This document shows positions 1-6,150 of a stretch of 6,885 nucleotides of DNA, piece after piece. The notes under the pieces are model-generated. The model did no database searches. It was given only the letters and a program-made list of their open reading frames with translations, and was not told where the DNA came from. This stretch comes from Oscillospiraceae bacterium (GTDB lineage: Bacteria; Bacillota; Clostridia; Oscillospirales; Ruminococcaceae). Both the position numbers and the translations under genes were made by a program. Numbering within the stretch: the first letter of the stretch is position 1; the number at the start of each line of letters is the position of its first letter. The stretch covers positions 1-6,885 of the forward strand of contig JAHHTS010000113.1 of NCBI GenBank assembly GCA_020024475.1, in the 5' to 3' direction.

Positions 1-2754
1 TAGTGCAATATCATTATCAAAGTCATCGCCCACTTTGAATGTTTTGTCCTCTGCCATAATTACAGGAATATGGTTGATAAGCTCTGTGTTTTGTGAATAG
101 CTCCATACGCCGGTAATAACGGTATTATCCTTAATTATAAAACTATTCTCTGACAATGAATACCCATTGAATACCCATTGACCGCCGTCAACTGTTACAA
201 CATTATTCGCTGGTGTCTTTATCGTTACTGTATCACCATAAGCATATACGCTATCATCAGTTGGAATAAGTGTTGTTACTGACTCTGGAAGCTCTTTGCC
301 ATCTATTACGCTTTTGAATTGATAGGTAACTTTTAGATCATTTGCAACATAGTAGAAAATGATTTCTCCATTTCCTTTGATATTCTGTGTAATTATTGTA
401 TTTCCATTAACTTTGAAATTATCTACTTTTATCGCCTGTTCTGTAACAACGGTATTTTTGGTAGTTACGGTCTTTTGTTCTGCCACAGGCTTATTTGTCT
501 GCTTATTCAAATATTTAACCGCATAATTCTTTTGAGCTACTTCAATATAAGTGAAAGTAAGGATATTCTGTTGCGGGTCTTTATCAAGTAATGCGGTTTT
601 GCTTATTTCATCCGCTTTTAAATAAACATCTTTCGGATAGTTTCCATGCTTAGGGTCTAAAGGTAATGCAATAATCGTATCTCCTACATTTCCATCTATG
701 GTTTCTTCAAAGAAAGGCTGTGTTTCTCCCTGCATGATATGACATACTTTGTAGCTTGTCTTTGATATAGGTCGCCAGTGTGCATATAAAGTAATATCAT
801 CATTAACAGGTCGGTCAAATGCCCATCTCTCTCCACTGTCAGGACTTGTATACCAGCCTGAAAACTCAAAATTCTCTCTTGTAGGATTTTCTGGTTTCTT
901 TGCTACATCATTGTTAAGAACAATTTGACTTTCTACATTTGTTCCGCCTTGAGTGTCGAAAACTACTAGTCTGTCAGCAGGCTTCCATTTTGCATACAAG
1001 GTTATTTCTTCAGCAGGCATTTGATAGCAATATAACGGTTCTTCACTATTCATTAAGTCGGAATTATAATACCACCCTACAAATTCCATATCTTCATTTC
1101 CATTGCATGGCAATAAATTTATATTCACTTCTTCACCATAAGCAATGTTACTGTAGGTATTTATAATTTCTCCGTTACTAAAAAAATTTACATTATTTCG
1201 TATTCTTTTCATAAATATTTCGCTATACAAACCTGGATTGTAAAACGATGCTATCCCTGTTGTGTTATTACTACATGGATTATTTTGAAGTGGTGCGTCT
1301 TTTAAGCTTTCTTTGGTATCTGCTGTTCTCCATTTTCCGCCTTCCCACTGATATCCGTAAGGTGGAATTAACGAAAATCCAATTATATCTTTATTTTCAG
1401 AGTTCATATAACTGGTGTGCTCTAATTCTCCTACTTCTCCTTCAAATGTTTCTCCATATTGTTTAACTTCGACTCTATAATTATTAGAAGAGAAGTATGG
1501 GTAAGCTCGTTCAACACCATATGAGTATGTACTGTTTTCAAATTTCTCTAAAAGGGAACCAGTATTCTTGTTGTCTATATATTTTGTGAAATATTTATAA
1601 TCATCTCTGTTTGCTTGTTTATTGTAATACTCTCTCTGTTCTTCCCAAGACGGAAAATCTTCAGGCACTTTTGACAAATACTTTCCTTCATAAGTTTTCC
1701 AAACAGTTTCAAAATCTGTGTTCATAAGCTCTATTTTCCAAATTTCTCTTTTGTAATATACATTTAAAACAGATGTGCCATCAGGTTCAACTATTGTATT
1801 CTTACAATGTGAATAATCAAATCCAAAGAATTGATTTTCATTGTCATTTTCGTTATTTTCTCCATTTTCAATATCTTTTTGTGAAGCTGTAACCTCTGTT
1901 CCTGACAACGCACTTCTTATTTCACTGTTTTTACCAAGAGTAAAATTATCATTATCTGCATTTTCAAACCAATAAAGAACAGTATAATCTACAAAATCAT
2001 TTTCCCAAACAGCGTTAATAACTAAGTCTTCTTTTGGCATAGTATTAGGAATTTCTTTATCCCAACCTACAAACTTATATCCTTGTCTTGTTGGTGATCC
2101 GATATTTTTTATCTTATTAGAAATATCATCACCAGCCTCTGCCATAATAGGAGCTATGTAGTTACCGTTAGTATTAAAGATAATATAAGGCTTATCTGCT
2201 TTTTCATAATACACATTTTTTTCTGCTTCACCGTCAGATGTAACGGTCAACTGCATATCTTCTCCACTACGCTTGTAATAGCCTTTAAATTCCTTAAATG
2301 GGATGGAAATTGTCGCATTAACAGGTGCTTTGTCTATTACTGTTTCCAGTTTAGTTTCCTGTCCTTTGCTGTCTACGCCTATGTAGTTGATCTTGTAAGA
2401 CACTTCTTTGCTATTGTCATAATTATATACGACTTTTATTTCTGTATCTTCATTTAGTGTTCCTTGAACAGCCTTCTGCTCTTGATTGATGAGAACATAA
2501 TTTTTAATTTCTGGCGAAGCAACTGAATATTTGCTTCCCTTTGTCATATTCGCGTAATACGGCTCAGCAATCATGTTTCCGTCTTCACTGTTTAAATGAT
2601 AAGTTATAGACAGTTTTACAATATCATCATTTTCTTCTGCAAATACTAAGATAGAAGAATCATACAATCCACTTATCATTGTGGCAAATGATAACAGTAT
2701 TGCCAAAAATCTGTTTTTAGTTTTCATCCTCTTTTTTTTCCATTTAGTTTTCAT
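1..2754 (-). CDS. Large secreted/cell-surface adhesin-like protein with Flg_new, MucBP-like and SHIRT-like modules (N-terminal 918 codons; C-terminus off the left edge)
   Basis: The reading frame is open without a stop for 918 codons and leaves the window. The N-terminus is very basic (MKTKWKKKRMKTKNRF), followed by a hydrophobic stretch (about residues 16-38) and a plausible signal peptidase site at VFA-EEN (residue 39). Modules, by eye: a MucBP-like or unassigned beta region (44-180); a Listeria-Bacteroides/Flg_new-type repeat (about 190-250, GYKFVGW to INAVW); a module typical of these proteins (257-338, YTVLYWFEN to LNVYYKR); an unassigned stretch (339-520); two clear Flg_new repeats (about 522-593, ending LYAKW, and 597-662, ending LYAHW); MucBP-like segments (about 667-737 and 743-803); a SHIRT-like domain (808-884, KVTYQFKSVIDGKELPESV to VITGVW); and the start of an Ig-like/DUF5011-type domain (898 on, PVIMAEDKTFKVGDDF). 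Such proteins are usually wall-anchored by LPXTG, but that end is not visible. The start at 2754 is chosen for its AAGGAGG; an in-frame ATG at 2727 would shorten the n-region. The ligand is unknown. Confidence 0.9.
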   Translation of the reverse strand, partial: MKTKWKKKRMKTKNRFLAILLSFATMISGLYDSSILVFAEENDDIVKLSITYHLNSEDGNMIAEPYYANMTKGSKYSVASPEIKNYVLINQEQKAVQGTLNEDTEIKVVYNYDNSKEVSYKINYIGVDSKGQETKLETVIDKAPVNATISIPFKEFKGYYKRSGEDMQLTVTSDGEAEKNVYYEKADKPYIIFNTNGNYIAPIMAEAGDDISNKIKNIGSPTRQGYKFVGWDKEIPNTMPKEDLVINAVWENDFVDYTVLYWFENADNDNFTLGKNSEIRSALSGTEVTASQKDIENGENNENDNENQFFGFDYSHCKNTIVEPDGTSVLNVYYKREIWKIELMNTDFETVWKTYEGKYLSKVPEDFPSWEEQREYYNKQANRDDYKYFTKYIDNKNTGSLLEKFENSTYSYGVERAYPYFSSNNYRVEVKQYGETFEGEVGELEHTSYMNSENKDIIGFSLIPPYGYQWEGGKWRTADTKESLKDAPLQNNPCSNNTTGIASFYNPGLYSEIFMKRIRNNVNFFSNGEIINTYSNIAYGEEVNINLLPCNGNEDMEFVGWYYNSDLMNSEEPLYCYQMPAEEITLYAKWKPADRLVVFDTQGGTNVESQIVLNNDVAKKPENPTRENFEFSGWYTSPDSGERWAFDRPVNDDITLYAHWRPISKTSYKVCHIMQGETQPFFEETIDGNVGDTIIALPLDPKHGNYPKDVYLKADEISKTALLDKDPQQNILTFTYIEVAQKNYAVKYLNKQTNKPVAEQKTVTTKNTVVTEQAIKVDNFKVNGNTIITQNIKGNGEIIFYYVANDLKVTYQFKSVIDGKELPESVTTLIPTDDSVYAYGDTVTIKTPANNVVTVDGGQWVFNGYSLSENSFIIKDNTVITGVWSYSQNTELINHIPVIMAEDKTFKVGDDFDNDIAL

Positions 2755-2765
2755 ATTCTTTGTTT

Positions 2766-2772
2766 CCTCCTT
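2766..2772 (-). promoter_or_regulatory. Ribosome binding site of the adhesin gene
   Basis: AAGGAGG on the minus strand lies 11 nt before the ATG at 2754. It is a near-perfect anti-16S match and decides the start over the in-frame ATG at 2727. Confidence 0.8.
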
Positions 2773-2827
2773 ATATAATATATTTAGGTTGATAAAGGTG
2801 ACATATAACCCTTTATTAACTGTATAT

Positions 2828-2850
2828 TTATACAAGATAATCTTGTATAA
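2828..2850. promoter_or_regulatory. Perfect 23-bp palindrome, candidate operator upstream of the adhesin gene
   Basis: The arms TTATACAAGAT and ATCTTGTATAA are perfect inverted copies around a single central base. The site lies about 75 bp before the adhesin start codon on the minus strand and overlaps -10-like AT-rich hexamers (for example TATAAA read on the minus strand). Its size and symmetry fit a dimeric repressor operator. The loop would be only 1 nt, so an RNA hairpin terminator is unlikely, and no U-tract follows on either strand. No clear -35/-10 pair could be assigned. The binding protein is unknown. Confidence 0.5.
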
Positions 2851-2860
2851 TTGTTCTATT

Positions 2861-2884
2861 AAATAGAGTGACATCGTTATATCA
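2861..2884 (+). repeat. Left copy of an imperfect direct repeat flanking the IS110 relic
   Basis: AAATAG-AGT-GACATCGTTATATCA here matches AAATAG-GACATCATTATATCA at 4338-4358, apart from a 3-nt gap and one substitution (G to A). The two copies bracket the transposase pseudogene. They could be an element boundary, a duplicated target or core, or chance in AT-rich DNA. Confidence 0.4.
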
Positions 2885-2940
2885 TTGAGGCTATGACCTC
2901 GTATTTGAAAGAGTGATGCCTTTGTATGCTAAACAAGTTT

Positions 2941-3995
2941 ATGAATAAGTTAGATGTAGATGTTGATCAAACAGAGTACGTCGCATATCCAATAAGGAAG
3001 TAATGTTAATCAGTTATTAGAAGATTATCTAAAATACTTTTATTAATGTGATGTTTATGTTTCACATTCTTTCTCTAATACTTCTGATGGGCTGCTTATT
3101 GATCAGAAAAATTTCTCCATATGCTTGTGAATTAGAAATAGGTATGGAAGCTACTGGGTACTATTGGATTTCTCTTTATTCCTTTCGCATCGAACAACAT
3201 TTTTCTGTTCATGCTATTAACCCAATTCAAACCGATTGTTTGTGAAAGGAACTGAAATCAGAAAATGAAAGGCTTATATTATTGATTCTTTTATTATAGA
3301 CGATTTTATCTGCTACGTCGGTTTTCCTCTATGACTTCTCTGATATTTTTTGCAAAATATTAAAAGAATTACTTTTACAATTAAACTCACCTAGCGACTA
3401 TGAAAATGTTACTTCCGAACCATTAGAAGAACTTTTATTTAAAGTCACTCTCAAAAGGTTATACTGCAAAAAAATAAAAGATGTATCTTCGTTAATAGAA
3501 ACTTCATTTGATATTACTTTTTATGTTGATAGCTTTTCTTTTCACATAGAACTTCTTATTGAGTAAATCAATTTTATAGATAAACAGGTATCTGATGTTG
3601 AAAAACAGATGTCTGAGCTTCTTGAAAAAATCAAAACACCTATTACCACAATTTTTGAGGAAATAGGTGATATTAACAGCTTTATTAATGGTGCAAAATT
3701 GGTAGCATTTGTAGGCATCGATGCCTATGTGTCCTAATCTAGTGAGTATACGTGTATCAATAACCATATGAGTAAGCGTGGTTTAGTTTATCTAAGAAAA
3801 GCTCTTTTTCGAGCGGACTTTGTTGCTTCTAATTCTGATCCGGTCTTTAAGGCTTATTATCAAAAGGAACGCATGAAAGGTAACCACCATAATGTCACTG
3901 TTGAAGCCGTTGCGCGTAAGTCATGTCATACAATTTACGCAGTACTAAAAACAATGTTACTTATTCAATCCAAATGCATTGTGACTAACCTTTAA
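2941..3995 (+). pseudogene. IS110-family transposase (DEDD type), heavily degraded
   Basis: Pieces in several frames align in order to an IS110 transposase (DEDD_Tnp_IS110 then Transposase_20). They are: VDVDQTEYVA (from 2953), like the GIDVAKTEHVA start; SFSNTSDG (3068); IGMEATGYYW and HFSVHAINPIQTD; KGTEIRK-stop-K then YIIDSFIIDDFI; SDIF to NSPSDYENV; LLIE-stop-INFIDKQV; SELLEKIKTPITTI; EIGDINSFINGAKLVAFVGIDA; then MSKRGLVYLRKALF to AVARKSCHTIYAVLK. Lesions include an early TAA (3001), frameshifts near 3070-3120 and 3245, TGA at 3266, a loss of about 60 residues near 3326, TAA at 3564, a loss of about 11 residues at ITTI-F-EEIGDI, and TAA at 3735. The Asp of the usual TDxID motif reads Tyr (KAYIID). 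It cannot make active transposase. The family call is from recall, not a search. Confidence 0.88.
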
Positions 3996-4120
3996 AATTT
4001 TCTATCAGTTCATTTCAGCTAGCTCAGCAAGTTTTATTGTTATGCATAAAAATAAATTAAATATTCAGAAACTTTTTTATTTAGCTATTGACTTTTTATA
4101 AATAGTATTTCTCAGACTAT

Positions 4121-4261
4121 TTTCAAAAGGTAAAATATTTTATAGTATATTATAATATTATAGCAAAAAATGTCGATTTTTTCAATGTTTTAAGAATTTT
4201 AACTACTTTGATGCTGTTATTTTTTACGAATTATAATTATTATAACTCGTACCTTTTGAAA
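4121..4261. repeat. 141-bp segment bounded by 12-bp perfect inverted repeats
   Basis: TTTCAAAAGGTA at 4121-4132 is the exact reverse complement of TACCTTTTGAAA at 4250-4261. The segment between is extremely AT-rich with no ORF. This could be a small MITE-like unit, a subterminal repeat of the insertion sequence, or coincidence, since long inverted matches are common in AT-rich DNA. No flanking duplication was found. Confidence 0.35.
4225..4251. repeat. Near-perfect 27-bp palindrome
   Basis: The arms TACGAATTATAAT and ATTATAACTCGTA pair over 13 positions with one mismatch (A-C on plus; G-U wobble if transcribed from minus), around one central T. It overlaps the right arm of the 12-bp inverted repeat. 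No U-tract follows on either strand, so it is not a normal terminator. It may be a protein-binding site or part of a structured RNA of the insertion sequence. Confidence 0.4.
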
Positions 4262-4337
4262 GTTCATAACAGGCTATAGTGATAAATTAAATTTGTAACA
4301 CCATGTTCGAATAATATAATATAATATGATTAAATTT

Positions 4338-4358
4338 AAATAGGACATCATTATATCA
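4338..4358 (+). repeat. Right copy of the imperfect direct repeat flanking the IS110 relic
   Basis: AAATAGGACATCATTATATCA is in the same orientation as the copy at 2861-2884. It ends 46 bp before the next ORF. Confidence 0.4.
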
Positions 4359-4403
4359 GTACGTTACATCTAAGATTAAAAAATAAGTATTAAAAGCATA
4401 TAT

Positions 4404-4616
4404 GTGCAGCAATATCTTGCACCTAAAAAGTGCCGACCGAGTGAAAAGGGACTCAAGCCAAAGGCCTTCAACGCAAAGCGAAAAGAAGGAAACTTTTTGG
4501 GGCGGTATGATGCTATTGATGCTTTAGAAGTAATATATGATGAGTTTGCTAAAATCGAAAGTTATGAAATAATACAGAGTGAGTCAAAATTGGGATGTAT
4601 GAGTTATGTCACATAG
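4404..4616 (+). CDS. Short unrecognised ORF, probably a gene fragment
   Basis: This 70-codon frame starts with GTG and is not preceded by any RBS-like sequence; the frame is open back to a TAA at 4377-4379 without an ATG. I do not recognise the product. The first half is very basic (KKCRPSEKGLKPKAFNAKRK); the second half is acidic and helix-prone (RYDAIDALEVIYDEFAKIES). Bases of about 4420-4505 are clearly richer in G+C than everything around them, which suggests imported or differently constrained sequence. It may be the 3' end of a truncated gene left by a mobile element, or a non-translated sequence that happens to be open. Another frame from ATG 4402 is open for about 40 codons, so translation is unproven. 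Confidence 0.3.
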   Translation: MQQYLAPKKCRPSEKGLKPKAFNAKRKEGNFLGRYDAIDALEVIYDEFAKIESYEIIQSESKLGCMSYVT

Positions 4617-4641
4617 CTATATGGAAAGATGAAAATATAAA

Positions 4642-4665
4642 TAGAGACCCTGTTAAGGGCCTCTA
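4642..4665 (-). terminator. Intrinsic terminator of the minus-strand two-gene unit
   Basis: Read on the minus strand, GAGGCCCT-TAAC-AGGGTCTC forms an 8-bp stem (one G-U pair) extended by two A-T pairs, with a 4-nt loop. A U-rich tail (TATTTATATTTT) follows at once. It lies 21 bp past the stop of the 4687-5121 gene. On the plus strand the stem has an A-C mismatch and a poorer tail, so at best it is weakly bidirectional. Confidence 0.75.
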
Positions 4666-4686
4666 ATCTATATTTGTAATTGTTTG

Positions 4687-5121
4687 TTATACTCTATAAA
4701 CATAATCGGCAAGTTTTTCACAAATTACAAGATTGTCGTTTTTAATAAAATAAATATCATCTGTTGTTAAGAAGAAAAAGTGTTCCTTACCTTCTAAACT
4801 TTCAGTATGAATTATACAGTTGTTATATTCAAGATTATAAAATCCTTCTTCTATATTTTTAGAAAGGGTGCCACCAGTGTTAGGATTGCTTGACGCTGTG
4901 TATAATCGTATTTCATATTCTTTATTAACATTAGGATAAAGGAGAAGATAATATTGTTCATATTCTTCATCGCCATTGCTATCCAGTGAAAACATATAAG
5001 TTCCAGTAGGTTCTTTACTGTTGGATTGCAATGTTCTTATGTTTGTGTATGACAGTAATAAATTTATGCCAATAGAAATTAATAGGAGTATAAGTAACCA
5101 GTTTCGTTTTTTCATAAGCAT
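4687..5121 (-). CDS. Small membrane-anchored extracytoplasmic protein of unknown function
   Basis: The 144-residue product starts MLMKKRNW and has one hydrophobic segment (about residues 8-25, LLILLLISIGINLLLSY). Positive charge before it suggests an N-in/C-out anchor or an uncleaved signal peptide; no lipobox cysteine is present. The remaining ~115 residues look beta-rich and acidic (GTYMFSLDSNGDEEYEQYYL, YEIRLYT, EEGFYNLEYNN, FFFLTTDDIYFI). I do not recognise the family. ATG 5121 and the in-frame ATG 5115 are both possible; neither has a good RBS. The upstream gene stops 18 bp earlier, so translation may be coupled to it. The intrinsic terminator directly follows. The two genes probably act together outside the membrane. 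Confidence 0.75.
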   Translation of the reverse strand: MLMKKRNWLLILLLISIGINLLLSYTNIRTLQSNSKEPTGTYMFSLDSNGDEEYEQYYLLLYPNVNKEYEIRLYTASSNPNTGGTLSKNIEEGFYNLEYNNCIIHTESLEGKEHFFFLTTDDIYFIKNDNLVICEKLADYVYRV

Positions 5122-5139
5122 AGTAATGCATAATAACTA

Positions 5140-5808
5140 TCAGACTATAGTTATATATAGGTCAACTGATGTTAATGAAGATTCTGTATAGTGATGAGCA
5201 ACCCATGGATCATTTGCATACTCTCGTGTGTAAATTATATACGGTTTAACAGTATATCTTTTTGTCACTGCCAATTTATAGTATGCGTTAGGATTTAAAT
5301 CATCTCTATAAACAGAAGCACTAACAGAAGCACTTGGCGTTGCTGTTCCTAAATTAGTTGAGAATGAAACCACACCAAACGGATCTCCAAAAGATAATGA
5401 AAGAGAAGAAGATGGTCCACCATTATCACTATAAGAAAAACCACCCATTCTGCTATGGAAACAATAACCATTGGTCGGTTGACCATCTGGATAACCATGG
5501 AATGTATAAATTTTCGGCTCAGCGTCTTCTCTTCGCCATTCTGACATACGAGTTTTTTCTGATAGGCCTAATTCTTTCATTCGGTTATTTATTTTAGCTT
5601 CAAATTCTGCATTTAGCTGTTCGTCTGTTTTATGATATACAATATTTTCTTCATTTAAATCATCATTCAAAGGTTCTGCCGCAAATCAATTTAAATTAAA
5701 TAACAATAAGAATGCAAAAAGTAAACACATAATAGATGTAAGTTTTTTAATAAGTAAACATCCTTGTGGTCTTTTAGTTGATCAATATGTGAAATTTAAC
5801 ATCACCAT
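5140..5808 (-). pseudogene. Exported small Ser/Gly-rich protein whose signal-peptide region is interrupted by in-frame TGA codons
   Basis: The mature part is intact: 176 codons from TTG 5670, which has no RBS and is not a convincing start. It has a charged helical part (about 14-50), then G/S-rich alternating segments (GGFSYSDNGGPSSSLSLSFG, SASVSASVYRDD), then NPNAYYKLAVTKRYTVKPYI and a C-terminal DLYITIV. Upstream in the same frame is a textbook signal peptide, KKLTSIMCLLFAFLLLFNLN-stop-FAAEP, broken by TGA at 5686-5688 just before the cleavage region. The codon placed 9 nt after an AAGGA (5761-5765) is ATT (5749-5751), where an ATG would be expected. Further up in the same frame, ATG 5808 has a strong GGAGGG at 8 nt but meets TGA at 5782-5784 after 8 codons. 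The simplest reading is a recent pseudogene (lost start plus one nonsense). The family is not recognised. Confidence 0.65.
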
Positions 5809-5822
5809 TGGAATCGCCCTCC
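5782..5822 (-). promoter_or_regulatory. Strong RBS with an 8-codon leader ORF in frame with the exported-protein gene
   Basis: GGAGGG (5817-5822, minus) stands 8 nt before ATG 5808, which encodes MVMLNFTY and then TGA. The same frame continues without another stop to the signal peptide. This is either the original start of the longer gene, now cut by a nonsense codon, or a short translated leader that could couple to the AAGGA at 5761-5765. No attenuator structure was found between the two. Confidence 0.4.
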
Positions 5823-5848
5823 ATTTCTGAGCCCTAATTTTTTTAAAT

Positions 5849-5876
5849 ATAGATAACTTAAATTAAAGTTATCTAT
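5849..5876 (-). repeat. 11-bp perfect inverted repeat, 5' UTR hairpin or operator
   Basis: ATAGATAACTT and AAGTTATCTAT are exact inverted copies separated by 6 bp. The repeat lies about 40 bp before ATG 5808 on the minus strand, so it would form a hairpin in the leader of that transcript. It is not followed by a U-tract on either strand. Confidence 0.5.
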
Positions 5877-5940
5877 CTATCTATTGTTAGAATAACATAA
5901 TTTTAAGAAAAATAAAAGACTTTTAAAAGTTTCAATTTTA

Positions 5941-5978
5941 ATTTTAACAAAAGTTAAAATAATAAAAGTTAAAATAAT
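5941..5978. repeat. GTTAAAAT boxes: inverted repeat plus 15-bp tandem repeat, candidate regulator site
   Basis: ATTTTAAC-AAAA-GTTAAAAT (5941-5960) is a perfect 8-bp inverted repeat. AAAAGTTAAAATAAT occurs twice in tandem (5949-5963 and 5964-5978), giving three GTTAAAAT half-sites. Regular 15-bp spacing is compatible with a multi-site DNA-binding protein, although AT-rich slippage could also create it. Confidence 0.4.
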
Positions 5979-6150
5979 ATAGGTAATTATTGACTAAAAT
6001 TTATATATGTATTTGTGAATATGCCTATATAAATATTTAAATATTGCTAAAAAACATTCGAACTGTGAATTTTATAACAATGCTTTTAAAACTATTGGAA
6101 TATATATAACATATCTGTGTTTGAAACAGAAGAAAAAAAGGAAGTATCAG

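Larger units (their letters stand above)
2885..4337 (+). mobile_element. Degenerate IS110-family insertion sequence (boundaries uncertain)
   Basis: The transposase relic occupies most of this interval, with about 55 bp before it and about 340 bp of AT-rich noncoding DNA after it. The limits given are the inner edges of the flanking direct repeats and are only a proposal. IS110 elements lack classical terminal inverted repeats and often make no target duplication, so ends cannot be read directly. In this family a noncoding flank encodes the bridge RNA. If any trace survives here, the 3' noncoding stretch is the larger candidate, but no bridge-RNA loops could be recognised. Confidence 0.45.
3996..4403. 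other. AT-rich noncoding stretch downstream of the transposase relic
   Basis: No credible gene is present. The first ~100 bp may be the 3' noncoding end of the insertion sequence. The rest holds inverted repeats (listed separately), runs such as AATATAATATAATATG near 4313-4328, and the right flanking direct repeat. No promoter could be assigned with confidence. Confidence 0.6.
5823..6150. other. AT-rich divergent intergenic region with repeats
   Basis: This region lies between the minus-strand secreted-protein unit and the plus-strand methyltransferase relic and should contain both promoters. It holds a hairpin, a run of ATCT units (5871-5885), a 12-bp perfect palindrome ACTTTTAAAAGT (5919-5930) and GTTAAAAT boxes. 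A TTGACT occurs at 5990-5995 but no acceptable -10 sits 16-18 bp downstream, so no promoter is called. No ORF is supported. Confidence 0.6.

Noticed and set aside
939..1466. Plus-strand ORFs at 939-1166 and 1248-1466
   Set aside because: They lie antisense within the long, domain-rich minus-strand adhesin frame, lack RBSs and have low-complexity products; they are shadows.
2681..2866. Plus-strand 61-codon hydrophobic ORF
   Set aside because: It overlaps the adhesin signal peptide, RBS and palindrome on the opposite strand, has no RBS, and its hydrophobicity follows from T-rich DNA.
3504..3767. Minus-strand 87-codon ORF
   Set aside because: It is antisense to IS110 transposase fragments that match the family in order; there is no independent support.
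5358..5597. Plus-strand 79-codon ORF
   Set aside because: It is antisense to the intact mature region of the exported protein and has no RBS.
5686..5784. TGA read as tryptophan (alternative genetic code)
   Set aside because: The long adhesin frame uses TGG for Trp and has no internal TGA, TGA ends the exported-protein gene at 5140-5142, and the nearby IS and methyltransferase genes are clearly decayed, so nonsense mutation is simpler.
5849..5876. Rho-independent terminator
   Set aside because: The stem is AT-rich and no U-tract follows on either strand.
5871..5978. CRISPR-like array from short tandem repeats
   Set aside because: The repeat units are 4 and 15 bp, directly adjacent without spacers, and no cas genes are present.
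5990..6033. Sigma-A promoter with TTGACT and downstream TATA-like hexamers
   Set aside because: No -10-like hexamer occurs 16-18 bp after TTGACT; the TATAAA at 6028 is too far away.
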